A stretch of 64,000 nt of DNA, taken from Aeromicrobium sp. Sec7.5. GTDB taxonomy: Bacteria > Actinomycetota > Actinomycetes > Propionibacteriales > Nocardioidaceae. The DNA is taken from positions 2,108,001-2,172,000 of the forward strand of contig NZ_JBAJIJ010000001.1 of the NCBI RefSeq assembly GCF_036867135.1, in the 5' to 3' direction. The position numbers and the translations under genes were made by a program. Below the pieces are notes generated by a model. That model saw only the letters and a list, made by a program, of their open reading frames with translations. It ran no database searches and was not told the DNA's origin. Positions 51,142 through 60,151 of this stretch are shown one piece after another (the first letter of the stretch is position 1; every line of letters starts with the position of its first letter).

Positions 51142-52493
51142 GTCGTGCGGATCCGCGCCGCCGTCACTGAGGCGAGCAGGGCCACACTGGCCGCGAGACC
51201 GACGAGCAGGGCCGCTCCGGCGACGGGTGCGGAGTCGACGAAGCCGGCGAAGACGACGCTGCCGACCGCGAGCACGGCGCTCGCCGCCAGGTAGTCGTTG
51301 AGCTGCAGCGCCGACGCGCTGACGCCGTACCTCCCGTCCACGGACGCGTCGAGCACGAGCACCGAGATGGTCGAGAAGGCCATGCCGATGCCCAGCCCGG
51401 CGACGCCCCACGCCGCGATGGGGAGCACGAGCGGTACCTCCGGCACGGCGGCCAGGATCGACCCCGCGACACCGATCGCGACCAGGCCCGCACCGAGGCG
51501 GACCCGCAGGATCTTGTCGGCGAGGCGGTCCCACCGCGCCGAGAGGACGGCGCCGACGCACCAGGTGAACGCCCCCGACGTCAGCACCGCGCCGACCGCG
51601 ACGAGCGGCAGGTCCCGGCCGAGGACCAGCAGCAGCGGCAGGTTGACCTCGGCGAGCGTGAACGACGCACCGACCGCGCCGCGCGTCCCGATCATGCTGG
51701 GCACACCTCGAGCACCGCTCCAGGCGCCGCGCGGCAGGAGACGCACGCCTGCACCGATCGCCACGGCGAGCCCGCCCCCCACGAGGATCGGCCAGGCAGC
51801 GAGACCGCGTTGGCCTCCCGCACTGACGGCCAGCACGCCGCTCGCCGCGAGCGACGCCAGCGCGATGCGCCGGCCCGACAACGGGTTCGTGCCACCCGGC
51901 TGGTGCACGACGCCGGCGGAGCGGACGAGCCACCAGGCCCCGATCGCGAGGACCGGGACGCCGAGGAAGACCCACCGCCACCCGACGGTCGCGGCGATCC
52001 CCGCCGCGATGCTCGGGCCGATCACGGCCGGCAGCACCCACGCACTCGTGAGGATCGCGAAGACCCGCGGCCGCATCACGCCGGGGTAGGCCTCGGCGAT
52101 CACGACGTAGAGCGCGACACCGAGCGCACCACCACCGGCGCCGTGCAGCAGCCGCCCGGCGATGAAGAGCGGCATCGACGGTGCCAGCCCGGCGACCAGC
52201 ACGCCGGCACAGAACACGACGAGGCCCACGTTGAGCACCGGCACCGGACCGACCCGGTCGGCCGTCGGTCCGGCCACGACCAGCGCGAGGATCGACGTGG
52301 CCAGCGGCGCTGCGAACGCCACCGCGTAGAGCGACAAGCCGTCGAGGTCGCGCACGACCTCGGGCATGACGGTCGCGACCGCGAGGGCCTCGAAGGCGAA
52401 CAGGAACGCCAGCGAGAAGACCCCGAGCGTCACCCCGGCGTGCTGACGGCCCCACGGGGAGTCCACCACGGGGCGAGCGTCCTCGACGGTCAC
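51138..52493 (-). CDS. MFS transporter
   Basis: A 451-residue major facilitator protein with about 12-14 hydrophobic segments. The loop GPTADRVGPVPVLNVGLVVF after helix 2 is the usual MFS motif A region. A helical segment near AEAYPGVMRPRVFAIL is also typical. The DHA2-like layout suggests a drug or small-molecule exporter, but the substrate is unknown. It overlaps the next gene (quinone oxidoreductase) by 4 nt on the same strand, so it may be in the SoxR-controlled unit. Confidence 0.88.
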   Translation of the reverse strand: MTVEDARPVVDSPWGRQHAGVTLGVFSLAFLFAFEALAVATVMPEVVRDLDGLSLYAVAFAAPLATSILALVVAGPTADRVGPVPVLNVGLVVFCAGVLVAGLAPSMPLFIAGRLLHGAGGGALGVALYVVIAEAYPGVMRPRVFAILTSAWVLPAVIGPSIAAGIAATVGWRWVFLGVPVLAIGAWWLVRSAGVVHQPGGTNPLSGRRIALASLAASGVLAVSAGGQRGLAAWPILVGGGLAVAIGAGVRLLPRGAWSGARGVPSMIGTRGAVGASFTLAEVNLPLLLVLGRDLPLVAVGAVLTSGAFTWCVGAVLSARWDRLADKILRVRLGAGLVAIGVAGSILAAVPEVPLVLPIAAWGVAGLGIGMAFSTISVLVLDASVDGRYGVSASALQLNDYLAASAVLAVGSVVFAGFVDSAPVAGAALLVGLAASVALLASVTAARIRTT

Positions 52494-53440
52494 CGCTCCG
52501 CGCCCACCGCGAGCACGACCTTGCCGGTCGTCCGACGCTCCTGGAGGGCCCGGTGTGCCGCGGCAGCTCCGGCCAGCGGAAAGGTGGTGACGAGTGGCAC
52601 CCGGGAGCCGTCAGCAGCCGCGTCGAGCGACTCGCGCTCGAGCTGGGGCAGGCGGGCGAGGAGCGTCGGACCGAGCACGTCGACGACCGGTCGGTCAGGG
52701 TCGTCGTACGCGTTCTCCTCGCCCGAGGACCACCCGTAGCGGACGATCCGTCCGCCGGGCGCGAGTCGCTCGTAGAGCGCCTGTCCGACCGGCCCGTTCA
52801 CGGCGTCGAGGACGATCGTCGGCTCCGGCACCAGGTCGACCCAGCCGTCGGCCAGGTAGTCCACGGTCACCTGGGCGCCCAGCGTGCGGACGAGCTCGAC
52901 CTTCGCGGGACCGCCGGCGAGCCCGACGACCTGAGCACCTGCCGCCACGGCCGCCTGCACCAGCAGCACCCCGAGACCGCCGGCGGCGGCCGTCACGGCG
53001 ACCACGTCGCCCGGCCCGAGCTCCGCCAGGTCGAGGATCGCGGTCGCAGTGCGTCCGGTCCCGATCGCGGCGACCGCGAGCTCGGCCGTCAGGCCCGCCG
53101 GGATCGCGTGCGCCCGGTCGGCAGCCACGACGGCCTGCTCGGCGTACCCACCGCCCGTCGGTCCGAGGTGGGCGACGACGCGCCGACCCAGCCAGGCCGC
53201 GGACACGCCCTCCCCCACGGCGTCGACCGTGCCGGCGACCTCCCGCCCCGGCACGGTCGGCAGGTCCGGTCGCGCCATCGGCCCGAAGGACTCCCCTGAC
53301 CGGATCGACGTGTCGAGGAGGTGCACGCCGACCGCCTCCACCTGGACGCGGAGCTGACCCGGGGCGGGTCGCGGGTCGGGGACCTCCTCGAGCACGAGGA
53401 CGTCGGGAGGGCCGAACTCATGATGTCTGATCGCTCGCAT
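52490..53440 (-). CDS. Zinc-independent MDR oxidoreductase (quinone oxidoreductase-like)
   Basis: A 316-residue MDR enzyme: RAIRHHEFGPPDVLVLEEVP, TVPGREVAGTVDAVGEGV and VVAVTAAAGGLGVLLVQAAV for NADPH binding. No zinc-site cysteines. Start ATG 53440 (MRAIRHHEF). A canonical SoxR box lies between this start and soxR, so expression under redox-cycling drugs is likely. SoxR of Streptomyces is known to control such reductases. The MFS gene follows with a 4-nt overlap. Confidence 0.9.
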   Translation of the reverse strand: MRAIRHHEFGPPDVLVLEEVPDPRPAPGQLRVQVEAVGVHLLDTSIRSGESFGPMARPDLPTVPGREVAGTVDAVGEGVSAAWLGRRVVAHLGPTGGGYAEQAVVAADRAHAIPAGLTAELAVAAIGTGRTATAILDLAELGPGDVVAVTAAAGGLGVLLVQAAVAAGAQVVGLAGGPAKVELVRTLGAQVTVDYLADGWVDLVPEPTIVLDAVNGPVGQALYERLAPGGRIVRYGWSSGEENAYDDPDRPVVDVLGPTLLARLPQLERESLDAAADGSRVPLVTTFPLAGAAAAHRALQERRTTGKVVLAVGAER

Positions 53441-53455
53441 GGACTGATGCAACAA

Positions 53456-53473
53456 CCTCAACTAAAGTTGAGG
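53456..53473. promoter_or_regulatory. SoxR box
   Basis: CCTCAACTAAAGTTGAGG is an 18-bp inverted repeat of the SoxR operator type (CCTCAAG-TTAA-CTTGAGG-like). It lies between divergent soxR and the quinone oxidoreductase gene. It also overlaps the soxR ribosome site, the only GAGG there. Confidence 0.92.
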
Positions 53474-53477
53474 TCAA

Positions 53478-53948
53478 ATGACCACGACACGCCACCTCAT
53501 GACCCCCGGAGACGTCGCGACCCGATCGGGTGTGGCGATCTCGGCGCTGCACTTCTACGAGCGCAACGGGCTCATCGAGAGCGAACGCACGACCGGCAAC
53601 CAGCGCCGCTACCGCCGCGACGTGCTGCGCCGCATCGGGTTCATCCGGGTGTCGCAGCGCGTGGGCATCCCGCTCGCCGACATCGCCGCCTCCCTCGCGA
53701 CCCTGCCCGACGGCCGCACCCCCACCAAGCAGGACTGGGCCCGGCTGTCACGCACGTGGCGCACCGAGCTCGACGCCCGCATCAACCGGCTCGAGTCGCT
53801 CCGCGACGACCTGGACGGGTGCATCGGGTGCGGCTGCCTGTCGCTGCGCTCGTGCACGCTGTACAACCCCGACGACGTCCTGGCCGAGCGGGGCACCGGA
53901 GCGATCCGGCTCGACCGGGATCAGGACTCCGGTGGTCGCGGCCGGTAG
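53478..53948 (+). CDS. soxR: Redox-sensing transcriptional activator SoxR
   Basis: A 156-residue MerR-family regulator with a [2Fe-2S] cluster. The winged helix shows VATRSGVAISALHFYERNGL and the QRRYRRDVLRRIGFI wing. The cluster cysteines are C115, C118, C120 and C126 (CIGCGCLSLRSC, C-x2-C-x-C-x5-C). It activates genes through the palindromic box just upstream, here shared with the reductase operon. Its 3' end overlaps the DUF817 gene by 28 nt on the opposite strand. Confidence 0.95.
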   Translation: MTTTRHLMTPGDVATRSGVAISALHFYERNGLIESERTTGNQRRYRRDVLRRIGFIRVSQRVGIPLADIAASLATLPDGRTPTKQDWARLSRTWRTELDARINRLESLRDDLDGCIGCGCLSLRSCTLYNPDDVLAERGTGAIRLDRDQDSGGRGR

Positions 53949-54726
53949 ACGAGGGTCACCAGCACGACCGACACGATCATCAGCAGGAACCAGGCCACGA
54001 ACTTCGTGAGGGGCACGAGCTCCCAGCCGTCGAGCTGGCTCGGGTAGAACCACGCCCCTGCCGCGGTCGCGACGTTCTCGGCGACCCAGATGAAGAACGC
54101 CACCAGGCCGAACGCCACGACGACCGGCATGCGGAGCACGTGACGGTGCACGCGGAAGTGCATCGTGCAGCGTCCCCACAGCAGGACCACCGCGGCGAGA
54201 AGCACGTAGCGACCGTCGAGCACGTAGTGGTGCGTGAAGAAGTTGACGTAGATCCCGAGGGCCACGAGTGCCGACGCCCACACCGGCGGGTACCGGTCGA
54301 AGCGCAGGTCGAACAACCGCATGACCCGCACGAGGTACGACCCGACCGCGGCGTACATGAAGCCGCTGTAGAGCGGGACCGACCCCAGGTGCAGGACGCC
54401 GCCCGCCTCGTAGCTCCACGAGCCGACCGAGGTCTTGAACAGCTCCATGCCGGTTCCGGCGACGTGGAAGAGCACCACGACCCAGAGCTCGCGAGGTCGT
54501 TGCGGTGGAGCGCGGCGTCGTCCGGCCAGGTCAGCGCCGTGACGACGAGCACGAGCAGCAGCAGTGCACCGAACACACAGGCCCAGGCCTGCTTGACGCC
54601 GAAGACGAGGAGCTCGACGACGTACCCGCGCCACCCGGTCGACGGCGCCACCTCGAGGTGTGACCGCGCCCAGCGCAGCAGGCGCCGCTCCAGCGAGGTC
54701 GCGTCGCCCCCGGCCCCCTCCAGCAT
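53921..54726 (-). pseudogene. DUF817 membrane protein, disrupted by deletion and frameshift
   Basis: The 5' part (54726 to about 54487) reads LLVFGVKQAWACVFGALLLL and TWPDDAALHRNDL, the start of DUF817. Then the frame changes. The 3' part continues in another frame from ELWVVVLFHVAGTGMELFKT through FFTHHYVLDGRYVLL and FIWVAENVATAAGAWFYPSQ to the stop at 53921. By comparison with the family, about 25-35 residues are missing at the break. A deletion with frame loss explains this. A read error alone would not remove residues. Confidence 0.8.
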
Positions 54727-54735
54727 CGGCCCAGC

Positions 54736-55632
54736 CTACGAGAGGGGGGTCACGAGCTCGCCGCGCTCGAGGAACGCCGCGACGTTGGCGAGCACCAGGT
54801 CGGCCATCGCTCCACGCGTGTCGTGGGTGGCCGAACCGACGTGCGGGGCCAGGACGACCGAGTCGAGCGCTCGCAGCTCCCGTGGCACGTCCGGCTCGTC
54901 GGCGAAGACGTCGAGTCCGGCGCCGGCGATGGTGCCCGCCGTCAGTGCCGCGATCAGCGCGGACTCGTCGACCAGGCTGCCGCGGCCGACGTTGACCAGG
55001 TGCCCGTCGGCGCCGAGCGCCTCGAGCTCGGGCGCACCCACGAGCGGGTCCCCGCCACCGGGGGCCGCCAGCACCAGCACGTCGGCCCACTCGGCCAGGT
55101 CGCGGACCGAGGAGAACCACGGATACGCGACGTCGGCCTCGCGCCGGTTGCGGTAGCCGATCTCGCAGCGGAACGCGGTGAGCCGGTCGGCGATCGCCTG
55201 CCCGATCCGGCCGAGTCCGACGACGCCGACCCTGCGCCCCGTCACGTGACCCGTGAGCGGGTACGTGCCGAGCGTGACCCAGCTGCCGGCCCGCACGTAG
55301 CGGTCCGAGTCGCTGATCCGCCGCACCGAGTCGATCAGCAGACCGATCGCGAGATCGGCCACCGCGTCGGTCAGGACGTCCGGCGTGGTGCTCACCACGA
55401 TCCCGCGCTCCCGGACGGCGTCGAGATCGATCGAGTCGTAGCCCACACCGAAGCTCACGATCGCCTTCAGGTCCGGCAGCTCACCGATCTGCTCCGCCGT
55501 CAGGCCGTGGGCGGAGGTCGTGACGGCCACCGTGACTCCCCGCTCCGGCTCCGTCACGGCCCCGTGACGGAGCACGAGTTCGTCAGCGAGATCGGACTGC
55601 AACGGAGCGGCGATCAGCACGGGTGACGACAT
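54736..55632 (-). CDS. D-2-hydroxyacid dehydrogenase
   Basis: A 298-residue NAD(P)-dependent dehydrogenase. Rossmann motif: VGVVGLGRIGQAIADRL at about 134-150. Catalytic residues: Arg in NVGRGSLVDESALI, Glu in DVFADEPDVP, and His in VLAPHVGSATHDT. These are the R-E-H set of the family. It may act on glyoxylate or hydroxypyruvate-like acids. The start ATG 55632 is preceded by AGGAATG-type sequence. It is 9 nt upstream of the DUF817 pseudogene. Confidence 0.92.
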   Translation of the reverse strand: MSSPVLIAAPLQSDLADELVLRHGAVTEPERGVTVAVTTSAHGLTAEQIGELPDLKAIVSFGVGYDSIDLDAVRERGIVVSTTPDVLTDAVADLAIGLLIDSVRRISDSDRYVRAGSWVTLGTYPLTGHVTGRRVGVVGLGRIGQAIADRLTAFRCEIGYRNRREADVAYPWFSSVRDLAEWADVLVLAAPGGGDPLVGAPELEALGADGHLVNVGRGSLVDESALIAALTAGTIAGAGLDVFADEPDVPRELRALDSVVLAPHVGSATHDTRGAMADLVLANVAAFLERGELVTPLS

Positions 55633-55707
55633 TCCTCGACGCTAGCAACGGTGACCACGACGCCGACCCCCGGCGGCGGGAATGCCCCGCTGACCTAGCC
55701 TGACGGC

Positions 55708-56574
55708 ATGTCGCTCAGCATGTCCCTCGCCCGTGCCGTGCTCGCGCGCCGGCCCAAGACCCTCACCTCCGTCGAGTCCGCGCAGAAGCGCGTGGCCGAG
55801 CGTGAGGGCCCGGCCGAGGTCTCACGCCGGCTCCGCAGCACCTGCGACGTGACGACCGAGACGGTGGGCGGGTTCCCGGTCATCACGCTGACGCCCCGCG
55901 CGAAGGGCACGGGGACCGAGCTCGTGTACCTGCACGGCGGTGCCTACGTGGCGGCGATCATCCCGGCGCACTGGGCGTTCCTCGGCAAGATCGTCGCGCG
56001 GACCGGTGCCACCGTCACGGTGCCGCTCTACGGCCTGGCACCCGAGCACACGGTCGACGACGCGTTCGCGTTCGTGCCGCCCGTGCTCGAGGCGGTGCGT
56101 CAGCGTGCCGCGGGTCGGCCCGTGTACCTCGGCGGCGACTCCGCCGGCGGCGGGCTCTCGGTGAGCCTGGCGCTGCACGGCCAGCAGGTCGACGGTCTGG
56201 TGCTGATCGCCCCGTGGCTCGATCCCTCGGCCTCCAACCCGGTGGCCCCCGGTCTGGTCGAGGTCGATCCGATGCTCGACATCCCCGGGGCCGCGTGGGC
56301 CGGACGACAGTGGGCCGGCGCGCGCGAGGCCACCGACCCACGGGTGAGCCCGATCTTCGCCGACCCAGCCGGCCTCCCGCGCACCCTCGTGCTCCAGGGT
56401 GGGCACGACGTGCTGCTGGCCGACTCGCTGAAGTTCTGCGAGCGCGCCCTCGACACGGGCGTCGACCTGACGTTTCACGTCGAGCCCAGCGGTTTCCACG
56501 TGTACCCCGCGGCGACCTTCACTCCAGAAGGCCGCCGGGCCGTCCGCCTGATCGCGGACTTCATGCGTCGCTGA
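55708..56574 (+). CDS. Alpha/beta hydrolase, HSL-type esterase
   Basis: A 288-residue serine hydrolase of the hormone-sensitive-lipase group. The oxyanion HGG is in VYLHGGAYVAAI, the nucleophile is in GGDSAGGGL, Asp is near VLQGGHDVLLAD and the His is in PSGFHVYPAAT. The catalytic triad is thus complete. It probably cleaves short acyl esters. It is divergent from the dehydrogenase across 75 nt. No signal peptide is evident, so it is likely cytoplasmic. Confidence 0.92.
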   Translation: MSLSMSLARAVLARRPKTLTSVESAQKRVAEREGPAEVSRRLRSTCDVTTETVGGFPVITLTPRAKGTGTELVYLHGGAYVAAIIPAHWAFLGKIVARTGATVTVPLYGLAPEHTVDDAFAFVPPVLEAVRQRAAGRPVYLGGDSAGGGLSVSLALHGQQVDGLVLIAPWLDPSASNPVAPGLVEVDPMLDIPGAAWAGRQWAGAREATDPRVSPIFADPAGLPRTLVLQGGHDVLLADSLKFCERALDTGVDLTFHVEPSGFHVYPAATFTPEGRRAVRLIADFMRR

Positions 56575-56575
56575 G

Positions 56576-57412
56576 TCAGTCGCGCTCGAGCGGCCGCGAC
56601 GCGTCGGACGTCCAGGCGGTCATCGAGCCGTCGTAGATCGCGACGTCGCCGCGACCCAGGCCCTGCAGCGCGAAGGCGACCGCGGTGGCCGCGATGCCGC
56701 CGCCGCAGTACGTGACCGGTGCGACGTCGGGGTCGAGCGCTCCGACCGACTCGAACAGCGGGCGCAGCTCGTCGGCGGCGCGCAACCGACCGCTCTCGTC
56801 GACGAGCTCGTCGAACGGGACGTTCACGCTGCCCGGGATGCGGGCATCGGCGAAGGACTCACGCGCGAGCGAGTTGATCAGCAACGTCGACCGGTCGTGG
56901 GTGGCTGCCTCGACGTCCGCGGTCGTCACGACGCGCTCGGATCGACGTGTCGCAGTGAACGTCGCCGCCGGGTAGCTCGCGCCGCCGGCCGCGACCGGCA
57001 GACCTGCGTCCTTCCAGGCCTGGAGACCTCCGTCGAGCACCACGACGTCGTCATGTCCCTCGAGGCCGAGCTGCCACCAGAGGCGCGTCGCCCAGATGCC
57101 GTTGACGTGGTCGTAGACGACGACGGTGTGGTCGTTGCCGATGCCGAGCCCGCCGACGACCTCGGCGAAACGCTCCGACGGCACGGCCGCGAACGGCGCC
57201 TCACCGTCGTGCTCGGTCAGGTCGAGGGCCTGGTCGGCGAACGTGGCACCGGGCACGTGGGCCTCGCGGTACGTGTCGCGACCGGACTCGGTGTGGGCCC
57301 CGTTCTCGTCGAACGTGAGGTGCACCGTGGCGTCGACGACGCGGATCGTGGGGTCGTCGAGGCGCTCCTGGAGCCACGGGGCGTCGACGAGGCGGGGGTG
57401 TGCAGCGGTCAT
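56576..57412 (-). CDS. Sulfurtransferase with two rhodanese domains
   Basis: A 278-residue thiosulfate or 3-mercaptopyruvate sulfurtransferase. It has two rhodanese domains (about 10-130 and 155-275). The active-site Cys is in VTYCGGGIAATA, with a CGGGI loop. The inactive N-terminal copy shows VVVYDHVNGIWATRLWWQL. The Cys loop is closer to mercaptopyruvate-type (CGSG) than to rhodanese CRKG. The start ATG is 57412. The gene ends 1 nt from the esterase gene (convergent). Confidence 0.93.
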   Translation of the reverse strand: MTAAHPRLVDAPWLQERLDDPTIRVVDATVHLTFDENGAHTESGRDTYREAHVPGATFADQALDLTEHDGEAPFAAVPSERFAEVVGGLGIGNDHTVVVYDHVNGIWATRLWWQLGLEGHDDVVVLDGGLQAWKDAGLPVAAGGASYPAATFTATRRSERVVTTADVEAATHDRSTLLINSLARESFADARIPGSVNVPFDELVDESGRLRAADELRPLFESVGALDPDVAPVTYCGGGIAATAVAFALQGLGRGDVAIYDGSMTAWTSDASRPLERD

Positions 57413-57441
57413 GTCTCGAGCCTGGGGATCGTGCGGGCCGG

Positions 57442-58113
57442 TCAGTGCAGGACCTCGACGACCTCACGGGCCACACCTGCGGCGGACTGCGGGTTCTGGC
57501 CCGTCACGAGGCGGCCGTCGACGACGACGTTCTCGGTGAAGTTCGGGCCGGTCTGCACCGTCGCACCGAGCTCGGTGAGCCTCGTCTCGAGCAGGAACGG
57601 GACGGCGTCGGTGAGGCCCGCCGCCTCCTCCTCGTCGTTGGTGAAACCGGCGACCTTCTTGCCGGCGACGATCGAGCGACCGCTGCCCAGCGTGATGCCG
57701 GTGAGGGCCGCGGGCCCGTGGCAGACCGCCGCGACGACGCCGTCGTTCTCGTAGATCGTGCGAGCCACGGACCCGACGCTGGGATCGCTCGGGAAGTCCC
57801 ACATCGCCCCGTGGCCGCCCACGAAGTAGACGGTGTCGTAGTCGGTGGCGCTGATCTCGGAGAGGCGCTTGGTGTCCGCGAGCTGCTTCTTCACAGCGTC
57901 GTTCTCGAGGAACTCGACCTGGATCGGATCTTCCTCGTCGCGTCCGTCCTCGGGCGGCTGGCCGCCGGCGATCGAGACGAGGTCGACGTTCCACCCGGCG
58001 TCGGTGAAGACCTTCCACGGGTGCGCGGCCTCGCCGACGAAGTAGCCGGTCTTGCGCACGCCACCGAGGTCGTCGTGGCTGGTCAGGACGAGCAGTGCGT
58101 TGCGAGAGGTCAT
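57442..58113 (-). CDS. DJ-1/PfpI-type class I glutamine amidotransferase-like protein
   Basis: A 223-residue protein of the Hsp31/DJ-1 group. The nucleophile elbow is VVAAVCHGPAALTG with the conserved Cys, and TVYFVGGHGAMWDFP precedes it. The Glu is in GYFVGEAAHPW. These fit a glyoxalase III-like or chaperone-type enzyme more than an amidotransferase. It lies 29 nt upstream of the sulfurtransferase, in the same direction, and may be in one operon. Confidence 0.9.
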   Translation of the reverse strand: MTSRNALLVLTSHDDLGGVRKTGYFVGEAAHPWKVFTDAGWNVDLVSIAGGQPPEDGRDEEDPIQVEFLENDAVKKQLADTKRLSEISATDYDTVYFVGGHGAMWDFPSDPSVGSVARTIYENDGVVAAVCHGPAALTGITLGSGRSIVAGKKVAGFTNDEEEAAGLTDAVPFLLETRLTELGATVQTGPNFTENVVVDGRLVTGQNPQSAAGVAREVVEVLH

Positions 58114-58235
58114 GACTCCACGCTAACCACGCCGCCTGACGACGCAAGACGGCATGATTCAGGCGCGGGCGGTGAGCAGGCAACCCCTCGAGTCACTCAT
58201 GACGTTGCCCACGCACCGTCGGATCCGCCCCGTCG

Positions 58236-59405
58236 TCAGTCGTCCGCCGGAACGGGCTCGTCCCGGACCCGGCTCAACGCCACCGCGGCGAGGGCCGTGG
58301 TGATCGGCACCGCGGCGATCAGGCCGAGCGTGGCCACGAGGCTGCGCACGATCTCCTGCGCGAGGAACTGGTCCGTCACGGCCTCGGCGAGCGAGCCGTT
58401 GTCGGCCACCACGAGCACCAGCACCGGCAGCGACGACCCGGCGTACGCGAGGATGATCGTGTTCACGACCGAGGCGATGTGGGCCCGCCCGACGCGGTTC
58501 GCGGAGCCGTAGAGCTGCCGGAAGCCGTACCCGGGATTGGCGCGGGCGAGCTCACCCACCGTGGCCGCCTGCGTCACCGTGATGTCGTCGAGCACGCCGA
58601 GCGAACCGATCACGATGCCGGCGAGCAGGAGCCCGCGCATGTCGATGTCGTAGTTCGTCCCGACCGCCTCCGACAGGTCGTCCGTCACGCCCGTGAGGTG
58701 CAGGCCCGCCACCGCCACGTACGCCAGCAGACCGGTCAGGACGAAGCTGGCCACGGTGCCGAGGAGCGCCACCGTCGTCGCCAGCGTGAAGCCGTGCGTC
58801 AGGTAGAGGACCGAGAGCATGATCGCGGCCGAACCCACGAGGGCCACCAGGATCGGCGACTCCCCGTCGAGGATCGCCGGGACGATGAACCACAGCAGCA
58901 CCGCGAAGGTCACGACCAGGCCGGCGAGGGCCGTGATCCCCCTCCACCGTCCGAACGCGAACAGGGCCAGCGCCGAGGCGAGTACCAGCAGCCACAGACC
59001 CGTGCCGCGCTGCAGGTCGACGACCGAGTACACGTCCCCGTCGGGGGTGTCGCTCACCAGCACGACGACCGAGTCGCCCTCGCCGATCTCGGGCGCACCG
59101 CTGCCGTTGGGCAGGTCGACCTCCACGTCGCGGCCCGCGGCGTCGCCGTCGAGCAGCCGCACCTGTGCCGTGCCGCACCCGTTGGTCTCCCCCGTCAGGC
59201 CGTCCTCGCACGACACGCGGTCAATCGAGGTGACCTTGCCGGCGACCTGCGTGCCGGCGGCGTCCTCGGCCCCCTGCGTGTCGCCCGACGGCCACAGCCA
59301 CACCATCGCAGCGAGCGTCAGGAGCGCGATGGGCGCGATGACGAGCAGCGCGATGGTCCGCAGACGGCGGGACTCGGGGGCGGCGTGCGCGTGGCCTCCG
59401 GTCAT
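58236..59405 (-). CDS. YibE/F family membrane protein
   Basis: A 389-residue protein with an N-terminal helix (TIALLVIAPIALLTLAAMVW), an outside beta domain (about 50-130, with two Cys in RVSCEDGLTGETNGC) and about seven C-terminal helices. The YibE/F signature is seen in GSLGVLDDITVTQAATVGEL and LAYAGSSLPVLVL. It is probably a transporter in the inner membrane. The function is unproven. The Cys pair likely forms a disulfide outside the cell. Confidence 0.92.
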   Translation of the reverse strand: MTGGHAHAAPESRRLRTIALLVIAPIALLTLAAMVWLWPSGDTQGAEDAAGTQVAGKVTSIDRVSCEDGLTGETNGCGTAQVRLLDGDAAGRDVEVDLPNGSGAPEIGEGDSVVVLVSDTPDGDVYSVVDLQRGTGLWLLVLASALALFAFGRWRGITALAGLVVTFAVLLWFIVPAILDGESPILVALVGSAAIMLSVLYLTHGFTLATTVALLGTVASFVLTGLLAYVAVAGLHLTGVTDDLSEAVGTNYDIDMRGLLLAGIVIGSLGVLDDITVTQAATVGELARANPGYGFRQLYGSANRVGRAHIASVVNTIILAYAGSSLPVLVLVVADNGSLAEAVTDQFLAQEIVRSLVATLGLIAAVPITTALAAVALSRVRDEPVPADD

Positions 59406-59520
59406 GCGCCCACGCTAGACGACCCGCAGTGGCCCCTGGGTCACGCGCCACTCAGCCGCCGATCTTCGTCGGCAGGCCGCTCGACACGCGCGCCCCGGGC
59501 CGACGGGTCCGCCATCGACG

Positions 59521-59555
59521 AGGCGGACTCCCCCACCGTGTGAGGAAGTCCGCCT
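59521..59555 (-). terminator. Hairpin downstream of the small acidic-protein gene
   Basis: AGGCGGACT at 59521-59529 pairs perfectly with 59547-59555 around a 17-nt loop. It lies 22 nt after the stop of the gene at 59578 and could end its transcript. No U-run. Confidence 0.6.
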
Positions 59556-59577
59556 GCCGAGTCGGTCGTGCGCTGGT

Positions 59578-59796
59578 TCAGCCCAGGACGTCGGACGCGG
59601 AGACGTCGCCGTCCGCGTCGTCGATGGCCTTCGCCAGGCGGTCGACCTGGTCGCCGTCGAGCGTCACGCCGGCCTCGTCGAGGCCCTTGCGCAGCTCCTC
59701 GGCCACGGTGCCCTCGGGGGCGCCGTCCTGGTAGTTCGCGACGCGGTCGACGACGTTCTGGATGGCGGTCAGCTGTTCATCGGTGAGAGTGCTCAT
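59578..59796 (-). CDS. Small helical protein, unknown
   Basis: A 72-residue acidic protein (MSTLTDEQLTAIQNVVDRVA, then a turn at DGAPEGTV and a second helical half GDQVDRLAKAIDDADGDVSA). It looks like a two-helix bundle with balanced charges. No known family is recognised. It has its own hairpin downstream. It is divergent from the next small acidic gene. Confidence 0.6.
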   Translation of the reverse strand: MSTLTDEQLTAIQNVVDRVANYQDGAPEGTVAEELRKGLDEAGVTLDGDQVDRLAKAIDDADGDVSASDVLG

Positions 59797-59862
59797 GGTG
59801 GCGATGTACCCGCGTCACCGTCCTCCATGCGTGAACCGGCACGGGGCGGGTACCTCCTGTCC

Positions 59863-60108
59863 ATGAGCACCCCCTCGCACCCCGACGCCGGCCCCGGCAC
59901 CGACGGGCACGCACCGGTCGACCCGAAGACCTCCCCGGACACCGAGCCGGACACCGACACGCCCCCGACCCAGCCGTCCCCCGACGCCTCCGAGGTCGAG
60001 GACGGCAAGCCCGAGAAGCCGCTCGAGCCCGACGCGGGCTCCGACGACGACGGCCCCGACGGCGCGCAGACCCTGCCCCCGGACCCGACCGGCGAGCCGT
60101 CGACCTGA
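59863..60108 (+). CDS. Disordered acidic Pro/Asp-rich protein, unknown
   Basis: An 81-residue low-complexity protein rich in Asp, Pro, Glu, Ser and Thr, with no hydrophobic segment. ATG 59863 is preferred over the upstream ATG 59827 because it begins the low-complexity part, but the ribosome site is weak. It may be a small stress protein or a non-functional frame. It is 43 nt upstream of ku. Confidence 0.4.
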   Translation: MSTPSHPDAGPGTDGHAPVDPKTSPDTEPDTDTPPTQPSPDASEVEDGKPEKPLEPDAGSDDDGPDGAQTLPPDPTGEPST

Positions 60109-60151
60109 CCCGATGTGGTGCGTCGCTGCGGAGATCGCGGTTGACTGAGGC

